Assembly (NCBI GenBank): GCA_948567375.1
Contig: OX419762.1
Location: 15,692,001 to 15,756,000 of the forward strand
Reading direction: 5' to 3'
DNA: 64,000 nt
Source: Lunularia cruciata
Lineage: Eukaryota > Streptophyta > Marchantiopsida > Lunulariales > Lunulariaceae
This document shows positions 25,508 to 35,392 of this stretch, piece by piece (position 1 is the stretch's first letter; each line of letters begins with the position of its first letter). The translations under genes were made by a program, and so were the position numbers. A model generated the notes under the pieces. That model had not been told where the DNA came from. It was given only the letters and a program-made list of their open reading frames with translations, and searched no databases.

Positions 25508-25545
25508 GTTGTAACAACTATTTATATGTCACGCCATATGTCATA

Positions 25546-25996
25546 TGTCACGCCATTTATAGTGCCGCGTCTAGATGCTTGGACACTGGAGTTCTAGTGA
25601 TAGTAGTTAGAGTTATTTCAATAGTTTCTCAAAGACTACTTTCTGATGGTCAGATTTTGTGTTCAGGGTACTAACTTCACGGTGGGGCCTACCGTCACTT
25701 TGCACCATTTACACTGTCGAGTGTACCGTCAGCAAGACCGTTAAGGTTTTAGAGCTAGCTCAAGTCCAGGGGGTATAGTTTCAAAGTGAGCTCCAGAGAG
25801 CTCACTTCTCTGATGTTGAGCCTTTGAGTTCCTAGCTATGGTGGATAGAGGCCGGCGAGCGTCACCTGTATTCTCTATGCTTGAGTGGGTGTGGCTTGAC
25901 TGTAATCAGTGCCCAGTTGTTAACAGTTTATAGAGTGACAGATCAAGTACTGATTTGAGTTGAGTTGAGTTGAGAGTGGTAAGCAATCTGATTACA
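25546..25996 (+). repeat. 5' LTR of gypsy copy 2, missing its first ~100 bases
   Basis: It starts TGTCACGCCATTTATAG, which aligns with about position 110 of the 3' LTR, and ends GCAATCTGATTACA. It is followed by TCAGAGAAGTGAAG, where a primer-binding site would be expected; I recognise no clear tRNA match. Confidence 0.75.
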
Positions 25997-27420
25997 TCAG
26001 AGAAGTGAAGTCAGTGGGAAATCAGGTGCAAAAACTTTAGTGTTAGTGGTATCTCCAAGCTCGGTGGATCATTGGTAGCTCGATTCAAGTTCAGTGTTTC
26101 CCTAGTGTGCAGAAGCTTGTTCAATTGATGCAAATTTGGCAGTTAGGCGGACGGTGTGCAAAAGCGCTGGCCAAATTTTGAGCAAAGAAGGAGCAAATTT
26201 CAAGTAGTAGTTGTGATTTTGAGCTCAAGAGGTGAAGGCAAGACCAATTTGCTGCGAGTTGGGCTCAGAAAGTCAAATTGAAGGTGGAGTTGGGAAGCTC
26301 TTCTCAAGAACTTGTGATTTGGAAAAACCCATGTTGTCAATTTGGCTCGAGTGGAAAGTTAGCAGGGGATTTGGTGGACATCCATCTTTAGGGTTTATGT
26401 CAGATTTTACATCAGATTTTGGTTGGGATTTATGTCAGATTTTGGCCAGATTTGGAGGAGTTTTGCTAGTTAGGAGTTTCGCAGATTTGGAGAAGTTTTG
26501 CCAATTTTGGAGGAGGTTCAAAGTGGCAACAAGAAAGGCCTCATTTGGCTGAATTTCGGTGTTTTGAGGCATATGGCTATGTGCTATGAGAGGCTACCAA
26601 GGCCTAGAAGGGCCAGCAAGCCAGCTTGCTAGCGTGAGGCTAGCTAGTTTAGAGTAGATCTTGGTCATTGGTTGGCAAAATCTACCTTTCCTGCTAGATT
26701 GTGTGCAACAGGGTTTGACCCCTAGATCTCTTGTTCCTAGACTGGTGCCCTAGCCAACTGGTCTATCCTCACTTGTTGTCCTAGTAATTGTGCCACTGTT
26801 ATCTATACACATGTAACTTTGGCTAGGAGAGGCAGTTTGATCCCATTCTTGTTGATCTTGGTAGCTTAGGACTTAGATACAAACTTCTCTTATGTCAAAT
26901 ACCAAATGGTTGCAGAGTCAGTCCCGTGTTGTGTTATGAAATGGAGGGTTTTTGTTTAGATTTCTTGTGATTGGACCCCCTCCATTCTCTGCTTCCTATT
27001 TGTGCACCACGTTTGTGTGAGGTGCCCTGACTTTTGAACGTTGGTGCTCTGGTGTGCTCTCGATGGTGAGGTTGGAGTGATGACTAGTCAGACTACCTTT
27101 GTTTCTCTCCGGTGAGGCAGGAAGTGATGACTTGCAGACCGTGAGAGTGCGTGTTATGATGGCAGGTTACAAGTTGCCCTTTCCCCTAGAGTAGTTATCT
27201 CGGTTAGAGTTACATTAGTGGGTGGTGCTTAGTTGGTACTAGCACTTGGTGGTGTTGGCACTTGGTGAGGCACTTGCGGTTGCAGTTGGTGGTTTGGGTT
27301 TGCTATTGTGGTTACTTTGTCACGACAGAGTTCTTTGGACATTCCAGAGGAGTTAGCCATGTAGTACGCAATGGGTTTATTTAGAGTGGTGCTCGATATC
27401 AGCCTGTATCTCAGGTCCTA
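25997..27420 (+). other. Untranslated leader of gypsy copy 2
   Basis: A long leader (about 1.4 kb) before gag, typical of large gypsy elements. A 106-codon frame (26232-26552) is not conserved in the other arm and I do not call it a gene. Confidence 0.6.
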
Positions 27421-28970
27421 ATGAGGGAGGAGATTGACTCTGAGTTGGAGTTCAACACAGGAGCTGATTCAGTTGAGAGTGCACTTGGTGTGTCCACACC
27501 AATGTTGTGGGACATGGACAAGATTTATGGGGCCTCCAAAGGCCCTAGGCATTACTCTGGTATAGTGGGTACCATTGAGTTGGATGACTTCATCCAAGAG
27601 TTTGATAGTTGGTGTGATCTACAGAAGATGCGGAACTCAACTTTGTTCACACTCTTCATGGTATGGAAGGGGTTGTTTCAGCATCTGGAGGGTCCACCGA
27701 TGGATGACTACCATGAGTTCAGGAGAGCTCATTTAGAGGAGATTGAGTTATGGAGACAATATTGGTTTCCAGATTATGTCTCCATCACTTCAGGCTCGAT
27801 GGCCAGGAGTAGATTGGTTGTACATACGAGTTCTAGCTCGAGTAGTGTGGGTGGAGCTAGTGGAGGTGCACTAGCTGGAGATAGTGCTACTACGAGTGGA
27901 GGTACTGCTGTAGGAGGTGGTGTGGTATCGGGGTTTAACCCCATGGTGGAGTTCTTCTTGTGTTTGAGGCAGAACTGGTAGGGAGTGCAGACTGACAAGC
28001 TGAGGAGCTTGCAGGAGTTCTAGCAGAAGGCTAGAGAGAGCCTACGCAAGGCATACACTCGCATGAGGCGGCTGATCAGTTTCACTCAGGGAGTTACTGA
28101 GGCCCAGGCAGTCCAGTTTTGGTATGGGATACTGGATAGGGAATTGCAACGTAGAGTTTGTGATGCTACGTTGTTGTAGGCTACTTTGCTCACTTTGGCA
28201 ATAGTCTTTGGTTTGGCTGAGCGTATTGAGCTCAATATAGTGGAGGAGAGAGTGGTGACATCTGGATTTGGTAGGGAGACCTCATCCACGGTTGTGACTT
28301 CTTCTAGAGTGCAGTAGAGTGCACCACGCCCAGTTGGTTTTTGAGGACAGGGTGGACAGCCTAGATCCTATAGAGCGAATGGAGGGCCTAGTGGAGTTAG
28401 ACCCTTACCCTCATTTTTGGGTCAGCAGCAGCCAATAAGTGGTGGTGTTGCTTGTTGGACTTGTGGTGGACCTCACCATCAAAGAGAGTGTACTCAAGGC
28501 AGTGGACCTGATACTTTGGGTGTATCACTGCCAACACAGAGGTAGTGTGAGCATTGTCACAAATTTGGTCACACTAGTGACCGGTGTTTTGACCTACACC
28601 CAGAGTTACGGAGTGGTAGGGCTGCTATGGCAGGTAGTAGAGGAGCTCCAGTTCATGGAGGACGAGGTGGTGGTAGAGGATCTACACCTAGTAGGGGTGC
28701 AGTACCTGCCCTTACATTTGACACCACTATGGCTACTCAGATTGAGCAGTTGGAGCAGAGATTGGCTAGTATGGCTATTGCTCAAAGGAGATCAGATTCA
28801 GGTGCTAAGGCTTCCACCTCATATGCTGGTGATAGAGATGCTTTGGACTTCATGTGCGGAGTAGCACAGGTGGATGCATCTGCAGCATTGACTAGGAGTG
28901 CAGTACGTGCTCCAGAGCCTAGAGGAGCATCAGTGGAGTTGGACCCACAGAGAGGAGAGGTTGGGAGATA
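27421..28970 (+). pseudogene. gag with two zinc knuckles, gypsy copy 2
   Basis: It starts MREEID. A capsid-like helical region (DDFIQEFDSWCDL; FQHLEGPPMDDYHEF) runs to about codon 130, then a Ser/Gly-rich linker. The nucleocapsid part has CWTCGGPHHQREC (28453-28491, C-x2-C-x3-H-x4-C) and CEHCHKFGHTSDRC (28546-28587, C-x2-C-x4-H-x4-C). Gag packages the RNA genome into virus-like particles. In-frame stops: TAG at 27979, 28021, 28177, 28312, 28543 and 28970, and TGA near 28342. The stops at 28177 and 28543 align with CAG in the other arm, and that near 28342 with CAA. Confidence 0.8.
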
Positions 28971-29469
28971 GGTCAGACTTCCCCAGTCTTTCACGCTATC
29001 TGAGGCATTGCAGATAACATCCATGGTTCCTAGACGTCCTAGTGCAGGTGTGGTAGGTGGTGATGGAGTACATGATAGACTATCTACTAGTCAGCCACCT
29101 ACTACTACTCAGACTGAGTCTAGCATGATGTTGGGGGCGGCTCAATTGATTATGCAACATCCTTTGTTTTCGGCCAGTGATATGTTTATATTGGGAGTTG
29201 ACCCAGCCCTAGTATTCCGGTTGGCTGCCACATTGTGTGAGAGTAGGGATGGTGCAGTTCCTACTACTAGAGCAGAGGTGGTTGGTAGGGGAGCTAACTT
29301 GGTTGAGGAGCATGGGATCCGTTCAGCGACCAGTGGTTTATGGCAGGCAACAGCGGCTAGACTAGAGGAGTTGCCAGCTAGACCGGCCTTTGAGAAGCAC
29401 GGTTTACACATGGTGTTGTCCTATTGGATAACCAAAGGGGGATTTTCCGTTTGGTGGGACCTTCAGGGA

Positions 29470-29840
29470 AGGTCTATACACCACATAGAGTCTTGTTAGA
29501 CTCTGGTGTGTAGCCCCTTATGTTGGAGAAGGCTGCAATTGTCGGTCTAGAGTTACGGAAGACCGATGTGGAGAGGTGTCCATTTCAGATCCAGACATCT
29601 CTAGGTTGTGGTTTGACACAGTACATCACACGTGGGGAGCTTGTTATCCAGGTTCAGCCTGGTCATCCGACTGATAGCTTGGTGGTGAGAGCTCAAGCTA
29701 TTGCAATAATAGCTGAGTCATATGATGTGCTAGTTGGGGGAGCAATGTTATACCCCATGGGTTTCAGCATTGACTATTGGGAGGAGACAACCTCTTATAG
29801 ACCTGGTTGGCAATCTGGTGAGGGATGGGTATGTCGCCTA
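29470..29840 (+). pseudogene. Aspartic protease, gypsy copy 2
   Basis: RVLLDSGV carries the catalytic DSG at 29499-29507. A TAG at 29511 follows where the other arm has CAA. Downstream come ELRKTDVERCPF, AESYDVLVGGAMLY and GFSIDYWEE, a pattern typical of the second half of a retropepsin fold. A frame change lies upstream, between 29008-29499 and the protease frame. Proteases of this kind cut the Gag-Pol polyprotein. Confidence 0.75.
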
Positions 29841-30083
29841 CCAGTACGCTTCAGTAGTGGCAGTCTTGGCTCACTACAGTCAGAGACCATGGCAACATCA
29901 GTTTTAGCTTTCAGTGGAGCAATTACTTGGCCTGGTGACTTATTGGAGTGGAACGCCCATGTAGAGGATACTCCAGTACCAGAGGAGATCACTCGGCTTT
30001 GGAGTACAAGTGGGATTGTTCCATCCACCTTGGATGTTCCATTGTGGAGTTCAGAGGAGGCATTGCAGTAGCATGCAGATCAG

Positions 30084-31250
30084 TTGGTGCAGCAGGCTTG
30101 GAGTGGAGCCTTCGTACCATCAGGAGATGAGTGTGAGGATGAGCCTCCAGAGGCAATTGCTTTGATACCTCTAGATACCACACTCATTGCTTGGCAGTAT
30201 CCAGTAGAGGGGATATGCCTATTGGAGTTGTTTGGTGGAATCAGCACCGGACTAGCTGCGGTGTTACAAGCGGGTATACAAGTACAGAGGTACTTGTATG
30301 TAGAGAGAGATGAGACTGCTAGGCAAGTCTTTCTACATCATGTGGCACACTTGGCCTATTGGTATCCAGAGTTATTACCGATGTCAGCAGTCAGAAGTTA
30401 CCAAAAGGCCTTACCAGGAGACATTTCCTTATTGGGGGCGCATGACCTAGAGAGACATGGGCCTATTCACTTGGTGATTTCTGGATGGCCATGTTAGGGA
30501 CATACACATGCTGGTAGAGGATTGGGTCTTCAGGATCCTCGTTTTGGTGTGTTTTGGGAGATGTTACGGATACTACAACATCTCCAGGTTCATCAGTTTG
30601 TTTCTCTAGCTTACCTTTTGGAGAACGTACCTTTGATGGGTGATTCTCGCACTAGAGTGGTGGCGAGTACACATCAGGTCTATTCTTGGATGGGACCTGC
30701 TGTATTGTTAGATGCAGCCAGAGTGGGATCACGGGCTCATCATCTTCGTCTTTGGTGGACGAACCTCTTACCCAAAGAGGTTCTACAGTACGCTTATAAT
30801 GGGATTCAACGACTTGACCACATCCTTGTTGATGATATCTTGGATGTTGGGTGCCAGTCTCAGACAGTGGTAGTGGCTGATAGGTCACCTATGGCAGTGG
30901 TGAACCTAGTTGGACAGCCTAGAGCTGCATTTCCCATACTCATGAGTTTCCCAAGCTCTCATGCTTTTCGAGAGGGAGGACTTGGACTTGTTTGGGACTC
31001 ACAGTTACAATAGTTGGTGGAGCCCAACGATGATGAGAGAGAGCGGGTGATGGGTTTTTGCACCAATATTACCGCTGTTCCAGCAATGTCAAAGGCATCT
31101 AAGCGTCAGGTGTTAGGTCAAGCTATGGACCTGAACTGCTTGACCTGGATTGTGAGCCTTGGCTTGGCAGAGCAGCGTAAGATGCGCTTGATAGGCATCA
31201 CCACTCGGACACTTGTGAGCCCTGTGCCTATCAAGACAATTCAGGCACAT
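30084..31250 (+). pseudogene. DNMT3-like DNA cytosine-5 methyltransferase domain, gypsy copy 2
   Basis: C5-methyltransferases transfer a methyl group from S-adenosylmethionine to cytosine. Motifs in linear order: I, LLELFGGISTGLAAVLQAG (about 30215-30270); II, YVERDE; IV, catalytic Pro-Cys in HLVISGWPC, with PC at 30489-30494; VI, LLENVPL with GAG at 30621; VIII-like, GSRAHHLRLWW (about 30727); IX/X, RERVMGFC, then AVPAMSKASKRQVLGQAM and LTWIVSLGL (31040-31165). The compact size (about 320 residues), the GFCTN-to-LGQAM spacing and the unrearranged order resemble DNMT3 rather than DRM (permuted) or MET1/CMT (longer recognition domain). Stops are TAG at 30495, just after the catalytic Cys (shared with the other arm), and TAG at 31011. 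It sits between protease and reverse transcriptase. Confidence 0.88.
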
Positions 31251-31513
31251 GCTGGGGGTGATGGACTTAGTGGCCATGGTATTCTTGGGACACATCTAGT
31301 AGCTACTAGGGAGAGTGGTCTACTTGGATTACACCCTTGGTCCACATAGGATGCAGCCAGAGGACGTGTGGAGCTTGCAGCCAGAGTGGAGGGAGTTTTT
31401 CACACAGAGGTTGGGATCTCTAGTGGTCAGGAGCATGACACTATTGCTCCCAAGGGCCCAATGTAGCAGTCAATCAGTACGTCTTCCACTCCTACTACAG
31501 TTATAGAGGATAC

Positions 31514-32400
31514 TTGGGAACCAGATCTTGGACCCAAGCTTACTGGAGAGGAAAGACGGAAGGTTTGGAGGTTCTTGAGGAGTCACACGAGTTGTTTTGC
31601 CTTCAGTATGAAGGATTTGGGTGCTATGAGGGACTTGGTATACGGATTGAGCTGACTAGCGACACACCAGTTTTCCGATGTCCTTATCGATATAGTGATA
31701 TGGAGAGGACATTGATTCAGAGCCGGAGTAGTGACCTTTTTGAGGCTTGTTTGGTGGAGATTTCACATGGAGAGTATGCATCAGCGACAATGATGCCAGC
31801 CAAGAAGGATATGCATGGCAACTATACAGATAGGCGGATGTGTGGAGATTACCGTCCTATCAACCGATAGACCAGGGCTGATCGGTATGCCATGCCTACA
31901 CTAGAGGAGATTTTTGATGAGATTGGGCATGCAAAGGTCTTCAGTACTTTGGATCTTTGAGCGGGATATCATCAGTTGCCGATCAGGAAGGAGGACAAGT
32001 CCAAGACAACATTTTGGGCTATTGATCCTCATGGCAAGGAGGTGTTATATTAGTGGAGGTTCTTACCATTTGGGTTAAAGAACGCTCCTGCTGAGTTCTA
32101 GAGGGTCATGGATAGGATCCTAGCTGGATTGGATTTTGCTTGGTGCTATATTGATGATATTTTGGTTTATAGCACTACTGTGGAGTAGCATGAGAGATAG
32201 TTGTTGGAGGTGTTTGAGAGGTTGAGATCTCATGGACTCAAATTACATCTTGGGAAGTGTAGGTTCTTCCACGAGCAGGTTGAGTATTTGGGTCACACTA
32301 TCTACCCCGAAGGACTTGGTGTTCAGCAGACCAAGGTGGAGGCTATTGCACGTATTCCTTGGCCTAAGGATGTGAGCAGAGTGTGAGCATTCCTTGGGTT
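31514..32400 (+). pseudogene. Reverse transcriptase, gypsy copy 2
   Basis: Finger and palm regions of a Ty3-type reverse transcriptase: VMPAKKD-like MPAKKDMHGNYTDRRMCGDY, STLDL, the PFGLKNAP motif and the active-site YIDDILVY (about 32148). Stops fall on conserved positions: TGA at about 31957 for the Arg of DLRAGYHQL, TAG at 32051 for the Gln of YQW, and TAG at 32099 for the Gln of FQR. Further TAGs lie near 31868, 32188 and 32197, and a TGA near 32384. The other arm reads CAG for the first Gln and CAA for the second. Confidence 0.88.
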
Positions 32401-32960
32401 GGTGAACTTCTATCACCGCTATGTTAGAGGATTTAGTGTCATTGCCAAAGCTTTGACGAAGCTGACCAAGCTTACACAAGAGTGGTGTTGGGGAGATGAG
32501 CAAGAGAGAGCTTTTATAGAGCTCAAGGAGAGGTTGACATCTGCTCCTATTTTGAGGAGACCAATCAGGGGATGACCATTTCAAGTTCACACTGATTGGA
32601 GTATGTTAGGGCTTGGAACGGTGCTCACCCAACATGATGATGAGGAGAAGGAGGTTGTGGTGGCCTATGCTAGTTGCTTCAACAATTCAGTGGAGGCATA
32701 GTAAAGTTCATATGAGGGAGAGTGCTTGGCAGCAGTTTGGGCAATAGCACATTTCCGATGCTACTTATTTGGTAACCCCTTCACTCTCATCACTGATCAT
32801 CAGCCGCTGAAGTGGTTGATGGAATCCGACAAGCTTTCAGGGAAGCTTGCACAATGGGCTCTAATTTTATAAGAGTATGATTTCACGGTTGTTCACAGAC
32901 CTGGAGTGGTGAACCATGATGCAGATGGGTTGAGTAGAAACCCATGTCTCAGCCAACAGG
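32401..32960 (+). pseudogene. RNase H and connection region, gypsy copy 2
   Basis: After the thumb region (FLGLVNFYHRYVRGFS), the RNase H part reads HTDWSMLGLG with the first catalytic Asp, then VVAYAS, YEGECLAAVWAI and TDHQPLKWLM, then the usual HRPGVVNHDADGLSR end. Stops: TGA near 32573 for an Arg, a TAG-TAA pair near 32700, and TAA near 32867. RNase H removes the RNA template during cDNA synthesis. Confidence 0.82.
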
Positions 32961-33247
32961 ATCAGACCGGAGCACATTGGCATGGTGAGACAGATGAGGA
33001 GATGGTGCCAGGTTGGCATGCATCGGCCTTTTTGTGTATATTTGCAGAGGCTTTGGTAGTATCTCTCTTAGCGCATACAGGAGGAGTTATTGAGGTCACA
33101 GATCTAGAGAGTGAAGATATTGATACAGTTCAGCGAGACATTCATGATGATGCCTTAGTGATGGACTATCTTTGCATTGGTGTTGTGGGTGGCACAGTTG
33201 GGGCCAAGGAGAGAGACCGTGTTCTTTAGCAAGCCAGATGGTTCAGA

Positions 33248-34229
33248 TTGGAGGGTAGACACCTTTTGCGTGTATGGGAGGATGGTAGAGTGCAAGTAGT
33301 ACCACTTCCATCACAAAGACCACAGTTGGTCCGTCATGCTCATGAGGAGCTAGGACATTTTGGAGTAAAGCATACATATAGCTTACTCAAGAGTCATTAT
33401 TGGTGGCGCGGTATGCAGACCAAAGTACAACAATTTGTTGCAAGATGTATGGTTTGTGACCAAGTTAGAGCATCATTCAATGCTCCTACGCCACAGTTAC
33501 ACCCATTACCTATCATGGGATTGGGTTACCGTTGGAGTTTGGACTTCACCGGACCTTTACTGCTGATTGTGAGACATCATCGGTACGTTTTGGTGATGGT
33601 GGAGCACTTCTCCAAGTGGATTGAGTTGGTGGCACTTCCTGACAAGTCTAGTGAAGGGATATCTTACTTGTTCTTGGATCGAGTTCTTAGTCATTTTGGT
33701 GCACCAGCTGAGGTTTTGACTGATCAGGGTATAGAGTTCTTGGGGGAGTTTCAGGTCTTGTGTGACAAGGCTTTGATTGATCATTGTACTACATCCCGAG
33801 ATCACCCTGAGGCAGATGGCTTAGTAAGAGAGAGTGGTTCAGACGGTGAAGAGAGGATTGCAAAAGTATGGTTTGCAGAGAGGTCACTTGGGAGATTGGG
33901 ATCTCCAATTACCTTGGTTGGCCATGGGCTATTGGTTCAGCCGGCAAGCCTCCTTAGCATCCTTCTCACCATACTTTCTACTCTATGGACAAGATCCAGA
34001 TTTACCTGCAGCCATTCGTCGAGATGCTACTGTAGTTTTGGACTTGGATGACCCCGATGTATGGATGAGCGCATGTTCTCAGCGGGCAGAGATCTTTCGG
34101 AGAGTGATGCCGATGGCCTTTGAGAACTTGGCAATTGCTCAACATAGAGATACTTTACGCTATGCTACCATTCAAGGAGGAGGTTATAGACACTCAATCC
34201 GTCGATTTCATCTAGACAACTATCTATAG
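33248..34229 (+). pseudogene. Integrase, gypsy copy 2
   Basis: The HHCC zinc-binding module reads HAHEELGHFGVKH with CMVCDQ following. The catalytic triad is visible as D in SLDFTG (33540), D in LTDQG (33718) and E in RDHPEADGL (about 33810). A frameshift near 33830 moves the rest into another frame (VQTVKRGLQKYGL, then PYFLLYGQDPDLP). A TAG at 34227 ends that frame, about 70 codons before the PHD finger. Integrase joins the cDNA ends to target DNA. Confidence 0.85.
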
Positions 34230-34241
34230 CAAACATCATCG

Positions 34242-34571
34242 ATGACACTTGATGTTTCTACAGGCCGCACTATCTTGAAAGTGCGTGAGGTTTTGCCATC
34301 TGGAGTCCTTGTGTTAGAAGGACGTGATGGTGTTGTTTGGAAGGATCATGTGCGCAATTGTGCGCCATGCCACCTTCCAAACATTGATGGTACTATGGAC
34401 CCAAGCTTGGCACTTGTATGTGCATGCTTGAGGTGTATGTTATGTGGCTCTGCTGGTGGAGCTGCTACTATGTTAGTGTGTGATAGCTGTTCGAGAGGAT
34501 GGCATATGGCATGTATGACTCCTCCTCTCCCGGTGGTTCCTCAAGGACAGTGGTTCTGTCCTTGATGTACT
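34242..34571 (+). pseudogene. PHD finger at integrase C-terminus, gypsy copy 2
   Basis: After a short strand-rich segment (VREVLPSGVLVLEG), a C4HC3 finger runs 34434-34568: CMLC, CDSC, HMAC, W, C and a last Cys. A TGA at 34563-34565 falls between the last two Cys codons; the other arm has an Arg codon there, so it is a CGA-to-TGA change. PHD fingers read histone H3 tails in many chromatin proteins. In chromoviruses a chromodomain sits at this place, so an analogous role in choosing insertion sites is my inference. Confidence 0.85.
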
Positions 34572-34726
34572 TGACCTATAGCTAGTTCATTCTTTATATG
34601 GTATAGATTGCAAACAGGCGACTAACGATGGGGCTCCATAGCACCCGGCCTCCTGATCTTTGCCCATTAGAGGGTATACCATATACTTAGAGTAGATGGC
34701 TATCTGGAGTTAGAGGGACCTAACCG

Positions 34727-34743
34727 CCAGCTAGGGGGGCAAT
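34727..34743 (+). promoter_or_regulatory. Polypurine tract
   Basis: GCCAGCTAGGGGGGCAAT immediately precedes the LTR start TGTGACAC at 34744. A G-run at this place is the expected primer for plus-strand cDNA synthesis and fixes the U3 start independently of the repeat comparison. Confidence 0.65.
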
Positions 34744-35289
34744 TGTGACACTTTAGAGTCTATGTATGACTTATGTGTGAGTTGTGCTTCTATTGTGTAT
34801 GATGTTGACAACGATGTATGTTGTGTAGCGATGTATATACGCACGATAGCTGTCATGCCATTCATAGTGCCACGTCTAGATGCTTGGACATTGGAGTTCT
34901 AGTGATAGTAGTTAGAGTTATTTCAGCAGTTTCTTAGAGATTACTTTCTGATGGTCAGATTTTGTGTTCAGGGTACTGACTTCACGGTGGGGCCCACCAT
35001 CACTTTGCACCGTTTTCACCGTCGAGTGTGCCGTCAGCGGGACCGTTAGGGTTTCAGAGCTAGCTCAAGTCCGTGGAGTATAGTTTCAAAGTGAGCTCCA
35101 AAGAGCTCACTTCTCTGATGTGAGCCTTCGAGTTCTTGGCTATGGTGGACAGAGGTCGGCGAGCATCACCTGGATTCTCTATGCTTGAGTGGGTGTGGCT
35201 TGACTGTAATCAGTGCCTAGTTGTTGGTAGTTTATAGAGTGACAGATCAAGTACTGATCTGAGTTGAGAGTGGTAAGCAATCTGATTAT
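34744..35289 (+). repeat. 3' LTR of gypsy copy 2
   Basis: About 546 bp, from TGTGACACTTTAGAG to CAATCTGATTAT. It aligns with 25546-25996 over all but its first ~100 bases and with the LTR at 15763-16305 on the other strand. Confidence 0.85.
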
Positions 35290-35392
35290 TGTGGCACTTT
35301 AGAGTCTATGTATGACTTATGTGTGAGTTGTGCTTCTATAGTGTATGATGTTGACAACAATGTATGTTGTGTAGCGATGTATATACACACGA
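35290..35392 (+). repeat. Second copy of the LTR start, after the 3' LTR
   Basis: About 103 bases, starting TGTGGCACTTTAGAGTC and ending ATACACACGAC, repeat the first part of the LTR (34744-34850). The same extra piece exists at the outer end of the left arm (15658-15762). It is exactly the part missing from both 5' LTRs at the centre. Confidence 0.85.

Larger units (their letters stand above)
15658..35392. repeat. 19.7-kb head-to-head palindrome of a Ty3/gypsy element
   Basis: The left arm (15658 to about 25507) is the reverse complement of the right arm (about 25546 to 35392) over its whole length, in the same order and with nearly equal spacing; the midpoint is near 25525. Both arms begin and end at the same element positions. 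A 38-base spacer holds the small palindrome AGTTGTAACAACT at 25507-25519. The arms have diverged: in about 165 bases compared near the 3' end I counted roughly a dozen differences, several of them C to T or G to A. No target duplication is evident at the outer ends. Confidence 0.9.
25546..35392 (+). mobile_element. Ty3/gypsy retrotransposon with methyltransferase and PHD finger, copy 2
   Basis: Order: 5' LTR lacking its first ~100 bases (25546-25996), leader, gag (27421-28970), protease (about 29480-29830), DNMT3-like methyltransferase (about 30190-31200), reverse transcriptase (31514-32400), RNase H (32570-32940), integrase (33290-34229), PHD finger (34434-34568), polypurine tract, 3' LTR (34744-35289), extra LTR start (35290-35392). 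Pol order protease, reverse transcriptase, RNase H, integrase places it in Ty3/gypsy (Metaviridae-like). Coding parts hold about twenty stops, chiefly TAG and TGA at expected Gln and Arg positions, plus at least two frameshifts. It is inactive. Confidence 0.9.

Noticed and set aside
26232-26552. 106-codon frame in the retrotransposon leader as an extra gene
   Set aside because: It is not open in the other arm and has no motif.
27979-34565. Stop-codon reassignment or programmed readthrough of UAG in the retrotransposon
   Set aside because: TGA and TAA stops and real frameshifts occur too, the two arms do not share most stops, and the NPF host genes have none in frame. Decay explains all of it.
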